A DNA stretch of 64,000 bases from Fidelibacterota bacterium (GTDB lineage Bacteria; Fidelibacterota; Marinisomatia; Marinisomatales; UBA1611): contig JADHUI010000002.1 of the NCBI GenBank assembly GCA_016784605.1, forward strand, positions 1-64,000, given 5' to 3'. The notes beneath the pieces were generated by a model. It worked only from the letters and a program-made list of their open reading frames with translations, ran no database searches and was not told where the DNA came from. This document shows positions 1 through 9,276 of the stretch, piece after piece. Position numbers and translations under genes: made by a program. Position 1 is the stretch's first letter; each line of letters starts with the position of its first letter.

Positions 1-67
1 ATATCAATCGCATGGCTGACACCTTGAAATCTCTATCATATGTCTTTCTTATTCGTCTATTATCCAT
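1..67 (-). CDS. IS3-family transposase OrfA, N-terminal fragment (runs off window start)
   Basis: Hand translation of reverse strand: MDNRRIRKTYDRDFKVSAMRLI; good SD upstream of ATG. Confidence 0.65.
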   Translation of the reverse strand, partial: MDNRRIRKTYDRDFKVSAMRLI

Positions 68-119
68 TTTGCTTCCTTTCAACTTATTCAAGTTAAAAAG
101 TTGCTTAACTACATGTACA
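1..119 (-). mobile_element. Edge of a probable IS3-family insertion sequence (rest lies outside the window)
   Basis: Reverse strand from 67 to 1 reads MDNRRIRKTYDRDFKVSAMRLI, like the N-terminus of IS3/IS911 OrfA (HTH_Tnp_1), preceded by a GAAAGGAAG ribosome-binding site. Proposed tip is 5'-TGTACATGTAG at ~119; the exact boundary is uncertain. Confidence 0.65.
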
Positions 120-746
120 CTTTTTTATACTAGGTCCAGATTCTCCTGTAAATGGTATCAAAAAGGAGAAGATGGATTAGAGTCTGCCGTGGTTGATTCT
201 TACGATTGTATCATTCTAGATAGGCGCCTTCCTGATATGGATGGGTTGATTATTTGTCAAGAAATTCGTAATCAAGGAATTAGTACACCTATTATTATGC
301 TTACTGCTATGGCAGATGTTGATCAAAAAGTTGAAGGATTAAATGCGGGCGCAGACGATTATATGACTAAACCCTTTTCTGCAGATGAATTAATCGCTCG
401 ATTAAATGCAGTTGTGAGGCGAATTACCTTTCAAAGAAAACCAACAATTCAATTATCCAACATTAAACTAAATCCCGTAAAAAGAACCGTGAGAGTTGAT
501 GAACAATTGGTCTCCATGTCCAACCGAGAATTTCTATTATTACAATATTTGATGCACCACGGAGGAAAACCTTTAACTCGGAGTCAAATATTTGATCATG
601 TATGGGATGATTCAACTGGGTCTGAATCCAATGTTGTTGATGTTTATATAAATTATGTTCGCAAAAAAATTGATTTAAATCCAAAGAAGGAATCTCACAT
701 TATCACTGTTAGAGGATATGGGTACCGATTTAATGAAGATGCCTAA
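120..746 (+). pseudogene. OmpR/PhoB-family response regulator, 5'-truncated (receiver missing first strand and acidic pocket)
   Basis: Homology-like sequence begins at KGEDGLESAVVDSYDCIILDRRLPDMDGL; intact phospho-Asp, K of TKPF and trans_reg_C winged helix (VRGYGYRFNEDA). The N-terminal ~36 aa of the ORF at 12 is antisense to the IS. Confidence 0.7.
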
Positions 747-2121
747 ATTAACACTTCACCGAAAAATTGTTTTTTGGTCCACCTTAGTAGTTGCAACTAT
801 TTTAATTGTATATAGTATAGAATCCATTTTGTTAATCAGGAACAAACTTGGGGAAGATATTGATTATCGTTTAGAATCAGAAGCGCATGAAATTGTCCAA
901 ACATTTGGGCTTCAAAATGGACAAGTAAAAATTATACATGAATTTGAGTGGGAAGAGCCCCACCATATTTCAGAAGAAGATGCAATCTATATTGTATATG
1001 TGGATGAAAACCGGAAAGAAATAATAAGATCAAAAAATTATGAGGGAAAAGCGTCTCCAGTTTCATCCCTTTCATTTGATTCCTTAAAAACAACGTTTAA
1101 AACAAACTTAATTAACAATATAAAAATTCGATTTGCAGCTAAGCCTTTTAGGTTAGAAGAAAAACACAGAGGATGGTTGATTACAGGTATGACGTTTGAT
1201 GGTTTGAAACATGTGCAATCCGTTATACTAGGTGTATATGCTTATATTTTCCCTATCGCAATGTTGATTGCTTTCTTAGGGAGTTCAGTTGTGGCTAGAA
1301 AGGCACTGGAACCCGTATTGGATATTTCTGAAACAGTTCGAAATATTCATGCTAGAAATTTAAATCAGGAACTCACCGTTTTAGACTCAAAAGATGAAAT
1401 CGCCCATTTGGCAGAGACGATTAATAATCTTCTAAAAAGGTTGAGGATAAGTTTTCAAACAATTCGTCAATTTACAGCAAATGCGTCTCATGAATTAAAA
1501 ATCCCATTATCGATCGTACAAGCAGAATTAGAACAATTACAAAAAGTTGATCAAGATACTTTAAAGAATGATTCATTAGAAAGAACTAAACTTGAATTAA
1601 ATCGTATGGCGAAACTTATTGATGATTTATCGACACTGGCTAAAGCAGACACAAATCAAATCATGATTCATAAACAATCTGTATGGTTAAATGATATTAT
1701 TCATGATGAAATTGAGCGCTATCGACGTAATGCAAATGAAAAACATATAGCCTTGATTGCAGAACAATTGCCATCTGTTTCTGTCCATGCTGATCCTCAT
1801 TGGATGCAGGTATTGGCATCCAATTTATTGGATAACGCCATTAAATTTTCACCGAATGATTCAACAATTGTCGTTCAAATCATTGAGAAAGATGAACGTT
1901 TTTTTGAATTAAGTGTTACAGATGAAGGCCCGGGGATTCATGAAACAGAAATTGAAGATATAACACGTCGGTTTTATAGATCAGAACCAGCTAATAACAT
2001 ATCTGGTAGTGGACTGGGATTATCGATTGTTGAGTGGGTTGCCGAGTCTCACGGTGGGCAAATTGATTTTAGAAATAATGTCGGAGGCGGATTAACCGTT
2101 ACTTTAACAATCCCCAAATAA
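733..2121 (+). CDS. Sensor histidine kinase (HAMP, HisKA, HATPase_c)
   Basis: FTANASHELKIPLS H-box, NLLDNAIKFS N-box, DEGPGI and GSGLGLSIV G-boxes; two N-terminal TM segments. ORF track start 718, ATG at 733 preferred. Confidence 0.92.
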   Translation: MKMPKLTLHRKIVFWSTLVVATILIVYSIESILLIRNKLGEDIDYRLESEAHEIVQTFGLQNGQVKIIHEFEWEEPHHISEEDAIYIVYVDENRKEIIRSKNYEGKASPVSSLSFDSLKTTFKTNLINNIKIRFAAKPFRLEEKHRGWLITGMTFDGLKHVQSVILGVYAYIFPIAMLIAFLGSSVVARKALEPVLDISETVRNIHARNLNQELTVLDSKDEIAHLAETINNLLKRLRISFQTIRQFTANASHELKIPLSIVQAELEQLQKVDQDTLKNDSLERTKLELNRMAKLIDDLSTLAKADTNQIMIHKQSVWLNDIIHDEIERYRRNANEKHIALIAEQLPSVSVHADPHWMQVLASNLLDNAIKFSPNDSTIVVQIIEKDERFFELSVTDEGPGIHETEIEDITRRFYRSEPANNISGSGLGLSIVEWVAESHGGQIDFRNNVGGGLTVTLTIPK

Positions 2122-2122
2122 T

Positions 2123-2281
2123 TTATTTTAATAAATAATTTTCGATCACCCAGCCACTGCCGAAAATAATACCTCCGGCAAGAAGCAATTTTGGGTCCAT
2201 CAAAGTAGGGAATTTGATAATAAATCCGATTCCAATAACGGTCATGCCTAAAACTTCTAACGCTTTCGCTAAATAATACAT
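2123..2281 (-). CDS. Small membrane protein, 52 aa (not in ORF track)
   Basis: MYYLAKALEVLGMTVIGIGFIIKFPTLMDPKLLLAGGIIFGSGWVIENYLLK; its ATG overlaps the stop of the upstream 157-aa gene (TAATG), implying translational coupling. Confidence 0.7.
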   Translation of the reverse strand: MYYLAKALEVLGMTVIGIGFIIKFPTLMDPKLLLAGGIIFGSGWVIENYLLK

Positions 2282-2754
2282 TATAAAGATTTATCCATGT
2301 CATTTAGGAGAGCCACTTGATCTTGGAATGCAGTATTCTTTATTTTTAAAGCATAGAAATAATATAGAATCCCGACAAGAAATAGTTGTCCATGTAACCA
2401 CCCTATGGAAAAGTTATTATCGGCCGCACCCCCTAATATAAATATAATTCCAAATAGAAGAACCGTTAAACTAACATGCTTATAAATGGGTCCTTTTATT
2501 TTTGCCATTTTAATTTGAAAGACTTGTGCTTGGTCTAAGTGGGCTATAAGCGGTTTATAGGCTTTAGATGTCGCTATAAAAAAGTACATAACCAATGTTT
2601 CGGTTAATGATAAAATGATGATGGTTACGGTAGCGATACGCGGGTGATTAACACCCCATATAAAATTGTGCGTGAAACCAGCATATCCTGTTATTAACAG
2701 TAAAATTGTTGTCATGCCCATCAATACATAACATGAAATTAAAAATGTCCACAT
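2281..2754 (-). CDS. Hypothetical membrane protein (4 TM)
   Basis: 157-aa ORF with multiple hydrophobic segments. Confidence 0.7.
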   Translation of the reverse strand: MWTFLISCYVLMGMTTILLLITGYAGFTHNFIWGVNHPRIATVTIIILSLTETLVMYFFIATSKAYKPLIAHLDQAQVFQIKMAKIKGPIYKHVSLTVLLFGIIFILGGAADNNFSIGWLHGQLFLVGILYYFYALKIKNTAFQDQVALLNDMDKSL

Positions 2755-2861
2755 TTGTTTGTTTTCCTTAAAAAGAGAAGGCGGGAATTTCGATTAAAAT
2801 AATCTTATAATGGAATGAAAAGATCATAAAATATATTCAAAATGTCGTTTTAATATTCCGT

Positions 2862-3716
2862 GTGGAAAAAAAGTTATTATTTAGTAAGTGGCTAAGTATT
2901 GTTCTAGCTATGACCCTTATTGCTTGCACTGATAAAACAACTTATTCAGTTGTTGGGACGGTGGCGGATATTCAATCTGCAGAGAATACAATTATAGTTA
3001 AGCATGATTCCATTCCCGGCTTGATGATGGCAATGACCATGCCATTCCATGTGAAAAATATTAAAGAAATTGAACATATTTCTCCTGGAGATAGTGTCCA
3101 TTTTGACTTTATTTGGATGGATGAAACTACTTATGCACAAAATTTCAGTGTTATGGGGAAAGGAAAAGAGATTGAAAATGAAGATGAATTTTGGGAGGAA
3201 GAATCTTTCAAAAAGAGTTTAGGCGATATCATTGATAATGGCACTTTTCTTAATGACATTGGTGAGCCCGTTCAATTATCTGACTCTGATGGAAAATTTA
3301 GAATTATTTCTTTTATTTTTTCCCGATGTCCTATGCCCAATATGTGCCCCGCAGTTGTATTCAAGAATCAATATCTTGCCAGTGCATTCAAAGAAAATAA
3401 CCGAGTGGACCTAATCATGATCAGCTTTGATTATGAATATGATTCACCCAAAATTTTGATGGATAAATATGGACCAGCTGTTTCGCTATATCCGAATTGG
3501 TATGTTTGGTCTAGCCAAAACTATTCTTCGGATATGATGTGGTTAGCAAAACAAACAGGGTTTGAGTTTTGGGGTGTAGAGCAGAATCAGATTGGTCATA
3601 ATCTCCGAACAATTGTTTTGGACCCGAACAGGCGCTGGCTTAAAACGTATGTGGGGGATCAATGGCGCGGAAAAGATATAAAGGATGAATTAAATCAGAT
3701 AATAAATATTTATTAA
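2862..3716 (+). CDS. SCO1/SenC-family lipoprotein with N-terminal CusF-like copper-binding domain
   Basis: Lipobox-like LIAC; CusF-like 'GLMMAMTMPFHVK'; SCO-like thioredoxin fold with 'FSRCPMPNMCP' and conserved late His (IGHNLRTIVLD). GTG start. Confidence 0.8.
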   Translation: MEKKLLFSKWLSIVLAMTLIACTDKTTYSVVGTVADIQSAENTIIVKHDSIPGLMMAMTMPFHVKNIKEIEHISPGDSVHFDFIWMDETTYAQNFSVMGKGKEIENEDEFWEEESFKKSLGDIIDNGTFLNDIGEPVQLSDSDGKFRIISFIFSRCPMPNMCPAVVFKNQYLASAFKENNRVDLIMISFDYEYDSPKILMDKYGPAVSLYPNWYVWSSQNYSSDMMWLAKQTGFEFWGVEQNQIGHNLRTIVLDPNRRWLKTYVGDQWRGKDIKDELNQIINIY

Positions 3717-3717
3717 T

Positions 3718-3750
3718 AAAAAAGCCCCAGCAATAGCTGAGGCTTTTAAA
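3718..3750. terminator. Bidirectional Rho-independent terminator between convergent genes
   Basis: AAAAAAGCCCCAGCAATAGCTGAGGCTTTT hairpin with A/T tracts on both sides. Confidence 0.75.
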
Positions 3751-3769
3751 CAAAAACTCAATTTAGAAT

Positions 3770-6766
3770 TTACCACTCATCTTCGTCATCCCATTCGTCT
3801 TCATCATCATCGCTTTCTTCTTCTCCGAATTTGTATCCATTTTCATTGAAATAGTTTTTAACAATTCCTGAAATATCTTTTTGGCCTTTCATATCCCAAA
3901 TAAAGTCGCGAATACCTTCCAACATTGCTGTGGTATCTCCATCCAATGCTATTAGATGTTTCCCATAAATATCTGCGGCATAATCATCCTCAAATAAATC
4001 TGGTGTAGGGAGGAAGGGAGCTGGCATTTTAGTTCCGGGCATAATAACCATGGGATCATTTAGCCAATCCACAATCCAATCAGCACGAAGTCGATCTTTT
4101 GCCATGGCTAAATTAGGTGCCCAAGCTTGAGCTCCTTGAATTGGGAATGTCGCACCATAGAAATGGCAATTATTGCATGCGCCAAAATCTGCACTTGCTA
4201 GCTTTTCACCTGCTTTATATTTAGCATCAATAGATACGGAATGGTCTGTCTCATAAGCTAATAATTGATTATCAGAATATTGAAAAGATCGTATAATAGA
4301 ATTCCATTGATCATCTGTCATATTAAAGGAAGGCATCCGAACTTGCAAATTTGGACGAATAGTTGTGGGGCTATTAAAAAATTTGAACAACCAACTTGGT
4401 TGTGTTTTTCTACCTTGTGTATTCAAATTGGGTGGCGAAAGATCTGGCGGGCCAATTACATCGACAATTTGTCCACCAAAATCGTCAATAATATGACACC
4501 CTTGACAATTAAATTCTTTGATAAGTTTACGACCTTCATAAACCAATTCATCACTCACATATTGATCCGCAAGCATTTTAGTGCTTACTTCTTTTTCAGA
4601 GAAACTCAATATAGCTGTTACAAGTGCTTCAACTTCTATGTCACTGAAACCAAAGTTGGGCATTCTCAACTTATCTTCTGCAGGTGATTCTTTTCCATAA
4701 TCGAAGATTCTAGGGTTCTCGAGTTTCCGTTTAAACCAAGCATGATTCACGTGTTCAATATCATGGATATAGCCAAAATCGAGTTTATCAACAGGCTTAG
4801 ATCCTTCAAAAGTTAGTTCAGTACCAATTGGTTTTGCATCTTCATATCCAGGGATATTGTGGCATCCAAAACACCCATAATACCGGAAACTTTTATCAGC
4901 AACATAATCAATTTTTTCATCATGAGACATATTTGCTAATGAAGATTTTGCAAATGCTTCTGTATTCATTTTAGATAACCAACCAAAAGCAATTTTATCT
5001 AATTGATTTTTATCTAACTCAATATTTTCCATTGCTTCAAAGTCCGGATTTGTGAAGGACCTTAAGTAGGCGGTAATATCTTTAGCTTCTTGGTCAGATA
5101 ATCTCAAATCAGGCATGCGGGTGCCCGGCCAATATTCGCTCGGATTTTTAATCCAATTGTAAACCCATTCTGCAGATCCCTTTGATCCAAGTCCAATTAA
5201 GTTAGGCCCATGGTCTTTAAGAATAGACTCAATTGAAATGTCTTCAGAAATCATTTTTTCATCCGGTTCAACAATATGACACCCTCTACAACCAAGCGCA
5301 TTAAAAAGGTCTTCACCATTTACAGCATCTCCCATAAATAGATGATCATTTTTTGTGGATACTTCTTTACCATCAGGAAATAAATATTCTACCATGGCAA
5401 TAATTTCTGTGTCATTGCGTTTAGTCATTTCAGGGCTAGAATTATTATCTTGGCCAAAGAAGTGAGGCATACGTGTATTATGTCTAAATGATCTGGGTGC
5501 CTTTATCCATTTAGCGGTCCAGTTTTTATCTAGTTTTTCCGAGACTTTTGCCAAATCTGGGCCCGCTTTACGTCTTTCTTGATAGCGTTGAATCAAATGG
5601 CAGCCATTACACCCACTTTTTTCAATGAGAGATAATCCAAGGGTTAGTTGATCTGCATCATTGATATAAGCTTCTTTCTGGTGGCATTTAAAACAACTTG
5701 CTTCGGTGTAATTAGTGGGAAGCATTGGTTGTAACCAGTGATGCATTTGTTCCCAATCATATTCTTTTTCCCAACGAACTTTTTCTTCTTCCGAATTTGG
5801 CATATGAACTGCTGAGACAAATGATGTTCCTCGGGCTCGCCCAGAATGACATCCGGTACAACCAAAATCAGACATTGGATGGGGTGATGCTGAACTTAAA
5901 AAGGTATCTAAATTTGGGTGAGTCCGGTATGGTTGTGCTGCATCTACAAAATCCGGGTTTGTAATTCCTAAATGGCAACTTGTACAGCGGTCCACAGAAG
6001 GAACTTGAGTGAAATTCACATTATACTTGATGTCAGGAACCACAATTTGCTTCACTTTATAATATGGATTCATAAAGTCAAGAATAGGCAAATCTCGGAC
6101 TAAATCACCTACTTTATTCATGAAGGACATATGTTTTCTGTCAATTTTTTCTAACTTATTTTGTACAAGTTGAACATCAGCTAATACTTGATTCAAATCT
6201 TCGGTGGAAGCTTTAACGGCACGGTTCATTTCTTTAATGAGTAATTCAGTTTCATCAATGTCAGTTTCTGTAGCTTCTTTTTTTAATTTATAATCATGGA
6301 GCAATATATTTGCATTCTCAAATGTTTGTCTATTTTCAACAGAATGATCATCGCCATGAGTAACGCCGTGCGTATTATCTTTCTCCACTAAATATTTTAA
6401 AGCATCAATTTGTGATTTTTGACCTTGGTAATCCATATTATGTTTATAAAAAATACCTTTTAAAGTCACGAGTCGAGATTCTAAGGAATCTGCCAGATGT
6501 GTTTTTGAGTCTAAAATGTTTTGAGCATCCTGAGCTTTTTCTTCATATGAGACACGTTCAATTTTAACCGCTTCTAATTCTTCGGCTAATTCAGCTTCAG
6601 CCATTTGAATTTCAAGCTGTCTGAAATTGCGTTGATATACTTTGTATTCGTCGTCATTATCATCAAAAAACATCCATACAAATGAAGCCATAAATAAGAT
6701 GCTAGAAATGGCGAACCATTTATTTAGTTGATGAATATTCCAATATCTTTCGTCGTTTTTAAACAT
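3770..6766 (-). CDS. Membrane-anchored octaheme c-type cytochrome of a bc-type complex
   Basis: 998 aa; N-terminal TM and coiled coil; eight CXXCH motifs (CTSCH, CTGCH, CFKCH, CNGCH, CRGCH, CFGCH, CQGCH, CNNCH); strongly acidic C-terminus. Confidence 0.92.
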   Translation of the reverse strand: MFKNDERYWNIHQLNKWFAISSILFMASFVWMFFDDNDDEYKVYQRNFRQLEIQMAEAELAEELEAVKIERVSYEEKAQDAQNILDSKTHLADSLESRLVTLKGIFYKHNMDYQGQKSQIDALKYLVEKDNTHGVTHGDDHSVENRQTFENANILLHDYKLKKEATETDIDETELLIKEMNRAVKASTEDLNQVLADVQLVQNKLEKIDRKHMSFMNKVGDLVRDLPILDFMNPYYKVKQIVVPDIKYNVNFTQVPSVDRCTSCHLGITNPDFVDAAQPYRTHPNLDTFLSSASPHPMSDFGCTGCHSGRARGTSFVSAVHMPNSEEEKVRWEKEYDWEQMHHWLQPMLPTNYTEASCFKCHQKEAYINDADQLTLGLSLIEKSGCNGCHLIQRYQERRKAGPDLAKVSEKLDKNWTAKWIKAPRSFRHNTRMPHFFGQDNNSSPEMTKRNDTEIIAMVEYLFPDGKEVSTKNDHLFMGDAVNGEDLFNALGCRGCHIVEPDEKMISEDISIESILKDHGPNLIGLGSKGSAEWVYNWIKNPSEYWPGTRMPDLRLSDQEAKDITAYLRSFTNPDFEAMENIELDKNQLDKIAFGWLSKMNTEAFAKSSLANMSHDEKIDYVADKSFRYYGCFGCHNIPGYEDAKPIGTELTFEGSKPVDKLDFGYIHDIEHVNHAWFKRKLENPRIFDYGKESPAEDKLRMPNFGFSDIEVEALVTAILSFSEKEVSTKMLADQYVSDELVYEGRKLIKEFNCQGCHIIDDFGGQIVDVIGPPDLSPPNLNTQGRKTQPSWLFKFFNSPTTIRPNLQVRMPSFNMTDDQWNSIIRSFQYSDNQLLAYETDHSVSIDAKYKAGEKLASADFGACNNCHFYGATFPIQGAQAWAPNLAMAKDRLRADWIVDWLNDPMVIMPGTKMPAPFLPTPDLFEDDYAADIYGKHLIALDGDTTAMLEGIRDFIWDMKGQKDISGIVKNYFNENGYKFGEEESDDDEDEWDDEDEW

Positions 6767-6774
6767 ATTTCACT

Positions 6775-7893
6775 CTAAATGTTGAAGAACCATTCTGGAA
6801 TGGCTATGATGTATTTAAGATTAAAAAGCCAGCGCATATACATTTTAATGGGTAGGGCTAACATGGATAAGCCAAACAACATTATAAAAGTATATCGTAC
6901 GGGTCCTATTTCCTGAAAATAATTTTTTAGCCAAGATTTAGCCAGCAAGATTGGGAGAATGCCCATGTAAGCAACTAAGACAAGAAAACCGATACCTTCC
7001 CGAATAAGAATATTAGCAGGTAATCCAGTGCCTAATGTTTTAACCCAAATATATTCAGAAAGATTTACATTATTTAATGGTACAACTTTATGAGCATCCC
7101 AATATTCGAATGGACCAAAAAAGTTCCAATTGGGCCCTCGGAAAAAGGTCCCTATTACAATTAGGAATAGCCATAAAACGAGCCAACCATACATGAAAAT
7201 AAACATGCCAATACGTCGCTCTTTAAATGAATAATATCCGTCACCTTTTTTATTAATGTCCATATATGGGATGGCCATCATGCCAATAATAATAAACATG
7301 GGAAATACAATTCCTGCAATCCAAGGATCGAAATACACAAGCATTTCTTGTAAACCTAAAAAGTACCATGGCGCTTTTGATGGATTTGGTGTTGCTGCTG
7401 GATTAGCAGGTTCTTCTAATGGTGCTGCTACAAGGATAGACCATACAATAAGAAACACCATAAATAATATGAGAGCAATGAATTCAATATATACTAAATC
7501 AGGCCAGACCAATACTTTATCATCTGGATCATTGTACTCGTTTGGTTTTAGTCCATTTTCCAATCGTTCATCATTTAAATATGCCTGATACATACTCCAC
7601 CAAATAGTAATAAACATGGAATAAATCATAAGAATAATTGGAAAATTATCTGCTTTTGTTAATGTTACATGAAAGTTTGGATCAAAATACCCGACAACAA
7701 AGAAAAATGTTATGGCAAACATGCCTCCATAAAATCCAGGTTTCGTCCAAAGACGCCAAATACCAAATTTCCGATGTATTTTTTCAAACCAATCTGTTGG
7801 CGGAAAAACAAACGGAAACGCAACAGTCAAAAATGTGAAACTGACCGTTGGCGCTGATAGAATATCAATTATATCTTTAATTGTTTGAAGCAC
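6775..7893 (-). CDS. Cytochrome b C-terminal domain / subunit IV-like protein
   Basis: PANPAATPNPSKAPWYFLGLQEMLVYFDPWIAG resembles the subunit IV PPAW/E region; multi-TM. Confidence 0.88.
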   Translation of the reverse strand: MLQTIKDIIDILSAPTVSFTFLTVAFPFVFPPTDWFEKIHRKFGIWRLWTKPGFYGGMFAITFFFVVGYFDPNFHVTLTKADNFPIILMIYSMFITIWWSMYQAYLNDERLENGLKPNEYNDPDDKVLVWPDLVYIEFIALILFMVFLIVWSILVAAPLEEPANPAATPNPSKAPWYFLGLQEMLVYFDPWIAGIVFPMFIIIGMMAIPYMDINKKGDGYYSFKERRIGMFIFMYGWLVLWLFLIVIGTFFRGPNWNFFGPFEYWDAHKVVPLNNVNLSEYIWVKTLGTGLPANILIREGIGFLVLVAYMGILPILLAKSWLKNYFQEIGPVRYTFIMLFGLSMLALPIKMYMRWLFNLKYIIAIPEWFFNI

Positions 7894-7914
7894 AAGTAAC
7901 CTCGTAATTTGAGT

Positions 7915-8706
7915 TTAGAGTGGACCTGATATACCGCCATCTTTCCGAATTCTCCAGAAATGGACAGCCATCAAAATCATTGTAATGAATGGAACACCAA
8001 TACAGTGTAAAACATAGAAGCGTAATAATGAAGCTTCCCCAACAAATCGCCCGCCTAATAAGGCAAAACGTACATCCGAACCTGCATGGACTAAATTAAT
8101 ATCACCAATAGCCAATAAGGATGCTCCCGGTCCTTCATGCCCAATAAAAGGATGAGCTCGTGCCATGTTTGTTCCAACGGTAATCGCCCAAATAGCTAAT
8201 TGATCCCAAGGAAGTAAGTATCCTGTGAAGGATAAAAACATGGTTAAAGTCATAAGAAGAACACCGACACCCCAGTTGAATTCACGTGGCGGCTTATAAG
8301 AACCTGTCATGAATACTCGAAGCATATGTAACCAAACGGTTAAAACCATTGCATGTGCACCCCAACGATGTAATTCACGCATTATGCCTAGAGGCACTTG
8401 TTCTGCCATATCAATTATGTCGGTATAAGCATATTCTACTGTGGGCCGATAATAAAACATGAGAAGAAGACCCGTAATAGTTAGTACAATAAACAGAAAG
8501 AAGGACAATCCACCCATACACCATGTATAGCCAATTTTGACAGCATGTTTTGGTATTCGCGCAGGATGAAGATGGAGGAAAACACTCCCCAATATTGCTT
8601 GCATTCGTTGACGTCGAGAACGAGGCACACCAGATCGAATAATAGATTTCCAAACCTGAGATTCTCCCATTCTTTCTAAAAATGATTTTTTATTTTTATT
8701 TTCCAT
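7915..8706 (-). CDS. Cytochrome b6-like N-terminal cytochrome b subunit
   Basis: Heme-ligand helices 'ELHRWGAHAMVLTVWLHMLRVF', 'GYLLPWDQLAIWAITVGTNM', 'LLRFYVLHCIGVPF..VHFWRIRKDGGIS'. Confidence 0.93.
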   Translation of the reverse strand: MENKNKKSFLERMGESQVWKSIIRSGVPRSRRQRMQAILGSVFLHLHPARIPKHAVKIGYTWCMGGLSFFLFIVLTITGLLLMFYYRPTVEYAYTDIIDMAEQVPLGIMRELHRWGAHAMVLTVWLHMLRVFMTGSYKPPREFNWGVGVLLMTLTMFLSFTGYLLPWDQLAIWAITVGTNMARAHPFIGHEGPGASLLAIGDINLVHAGSDVRFALLGGRFVGEASLLRFYVLHCIGVPFITMILMAVHFWRIRKDGGISGPL

Positions 8707-8724
8707 ATTACTTTAAAATTCCTA

Positions 8725-9273
8725 TTAAACTTTTAAGAAGGATTCAGCGTTTTCCCATTCGCCTTTTTCCCATTTGAAACTTTTTGTTTTATCCACCAAA
8801 ATTTGGCCATCTGTTGCAACTGAAATTTTATATCTTTCTAACGGACGAGGGGCAGGACCTTCAAAATTTATGCCGGTCATTCGAAATCCACTTCCATGAC
8901 AAGGGCATTTGAATTTATTTTCTGTTCCAAGCCAATTGGGTGTACATCCTAAATGGGTACATACCGTTGAAAGGGCAAAAATGGATTCTTCATCTCTTAC
9001 CATCCAAACATTGAATTTTTTCTTATATCGTGTATCCACAAAATTCGAAGCATAATCGTTTGGGAATCCCGCTTTAAATGTTTGAGGTGGCTCAAATAAT
9101 ACATTCGGAAAAAGAAAGCGAACTATAACGGTGAAAAATCCACCCGTTGCGGCAGAAAATGCAATCCAACCCACAGTCATCCATCTGAAAAAACCGCGGC
9201 GCCCGAGCGCATTATCATCTTTTTCTGCTGGAGTTACAGAAGCAGGCGGTGTTGTTTTAATGTCTTCAGTCAT
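8725..9273 (-). CDS. Rieske iron-sulfur protein
   Basis: CTHLGC and CPCHGSGF cluster motifs; N-terminal TM. Confidence 0.94.
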   Translation of the reverse strand: MTEDIKTTPPASVTPAEKDDNALGRRGFFRWMTVGWIAFSAATGGFFTVIVRFLFPNVLFEPPQTFKAGFPNDYASNFVDTRYKKKFNVWMVRDEESIFALSTVCTHLGCTPNWLGTENKFKCPCHGSGFRMTGINFEGPAPRPLERYKISVATDGQILVDKTKSFKWEKGEWENAESFLKV

Positions 9274-9276
9274 AAT

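Noticed and set aside
12-119. N-terminal ~36 codons of the 244-aa ORF as genuine response-regulator sequence
   Set aside because: Hydrophobic nonsense lacking receiver motifs and antisense to a good IS3 OrfA start.
2049-2303. 84-aa minus-strand ORF
   Set aside because: Overlaps the kinase 3' end; the 52-aa frame at 2123-2281 is far more protein-like and coupled to its neighbour.
4265-4687. 140-aa plus-strand ORF
   Set aside because: Antisense within the octaheme cytochrome gene; no domain signal.
7256-7588. 110-aa plus-strand ORF
   Set aside because: Antisense shadow of the cytochrome b subunit IV-like gene.
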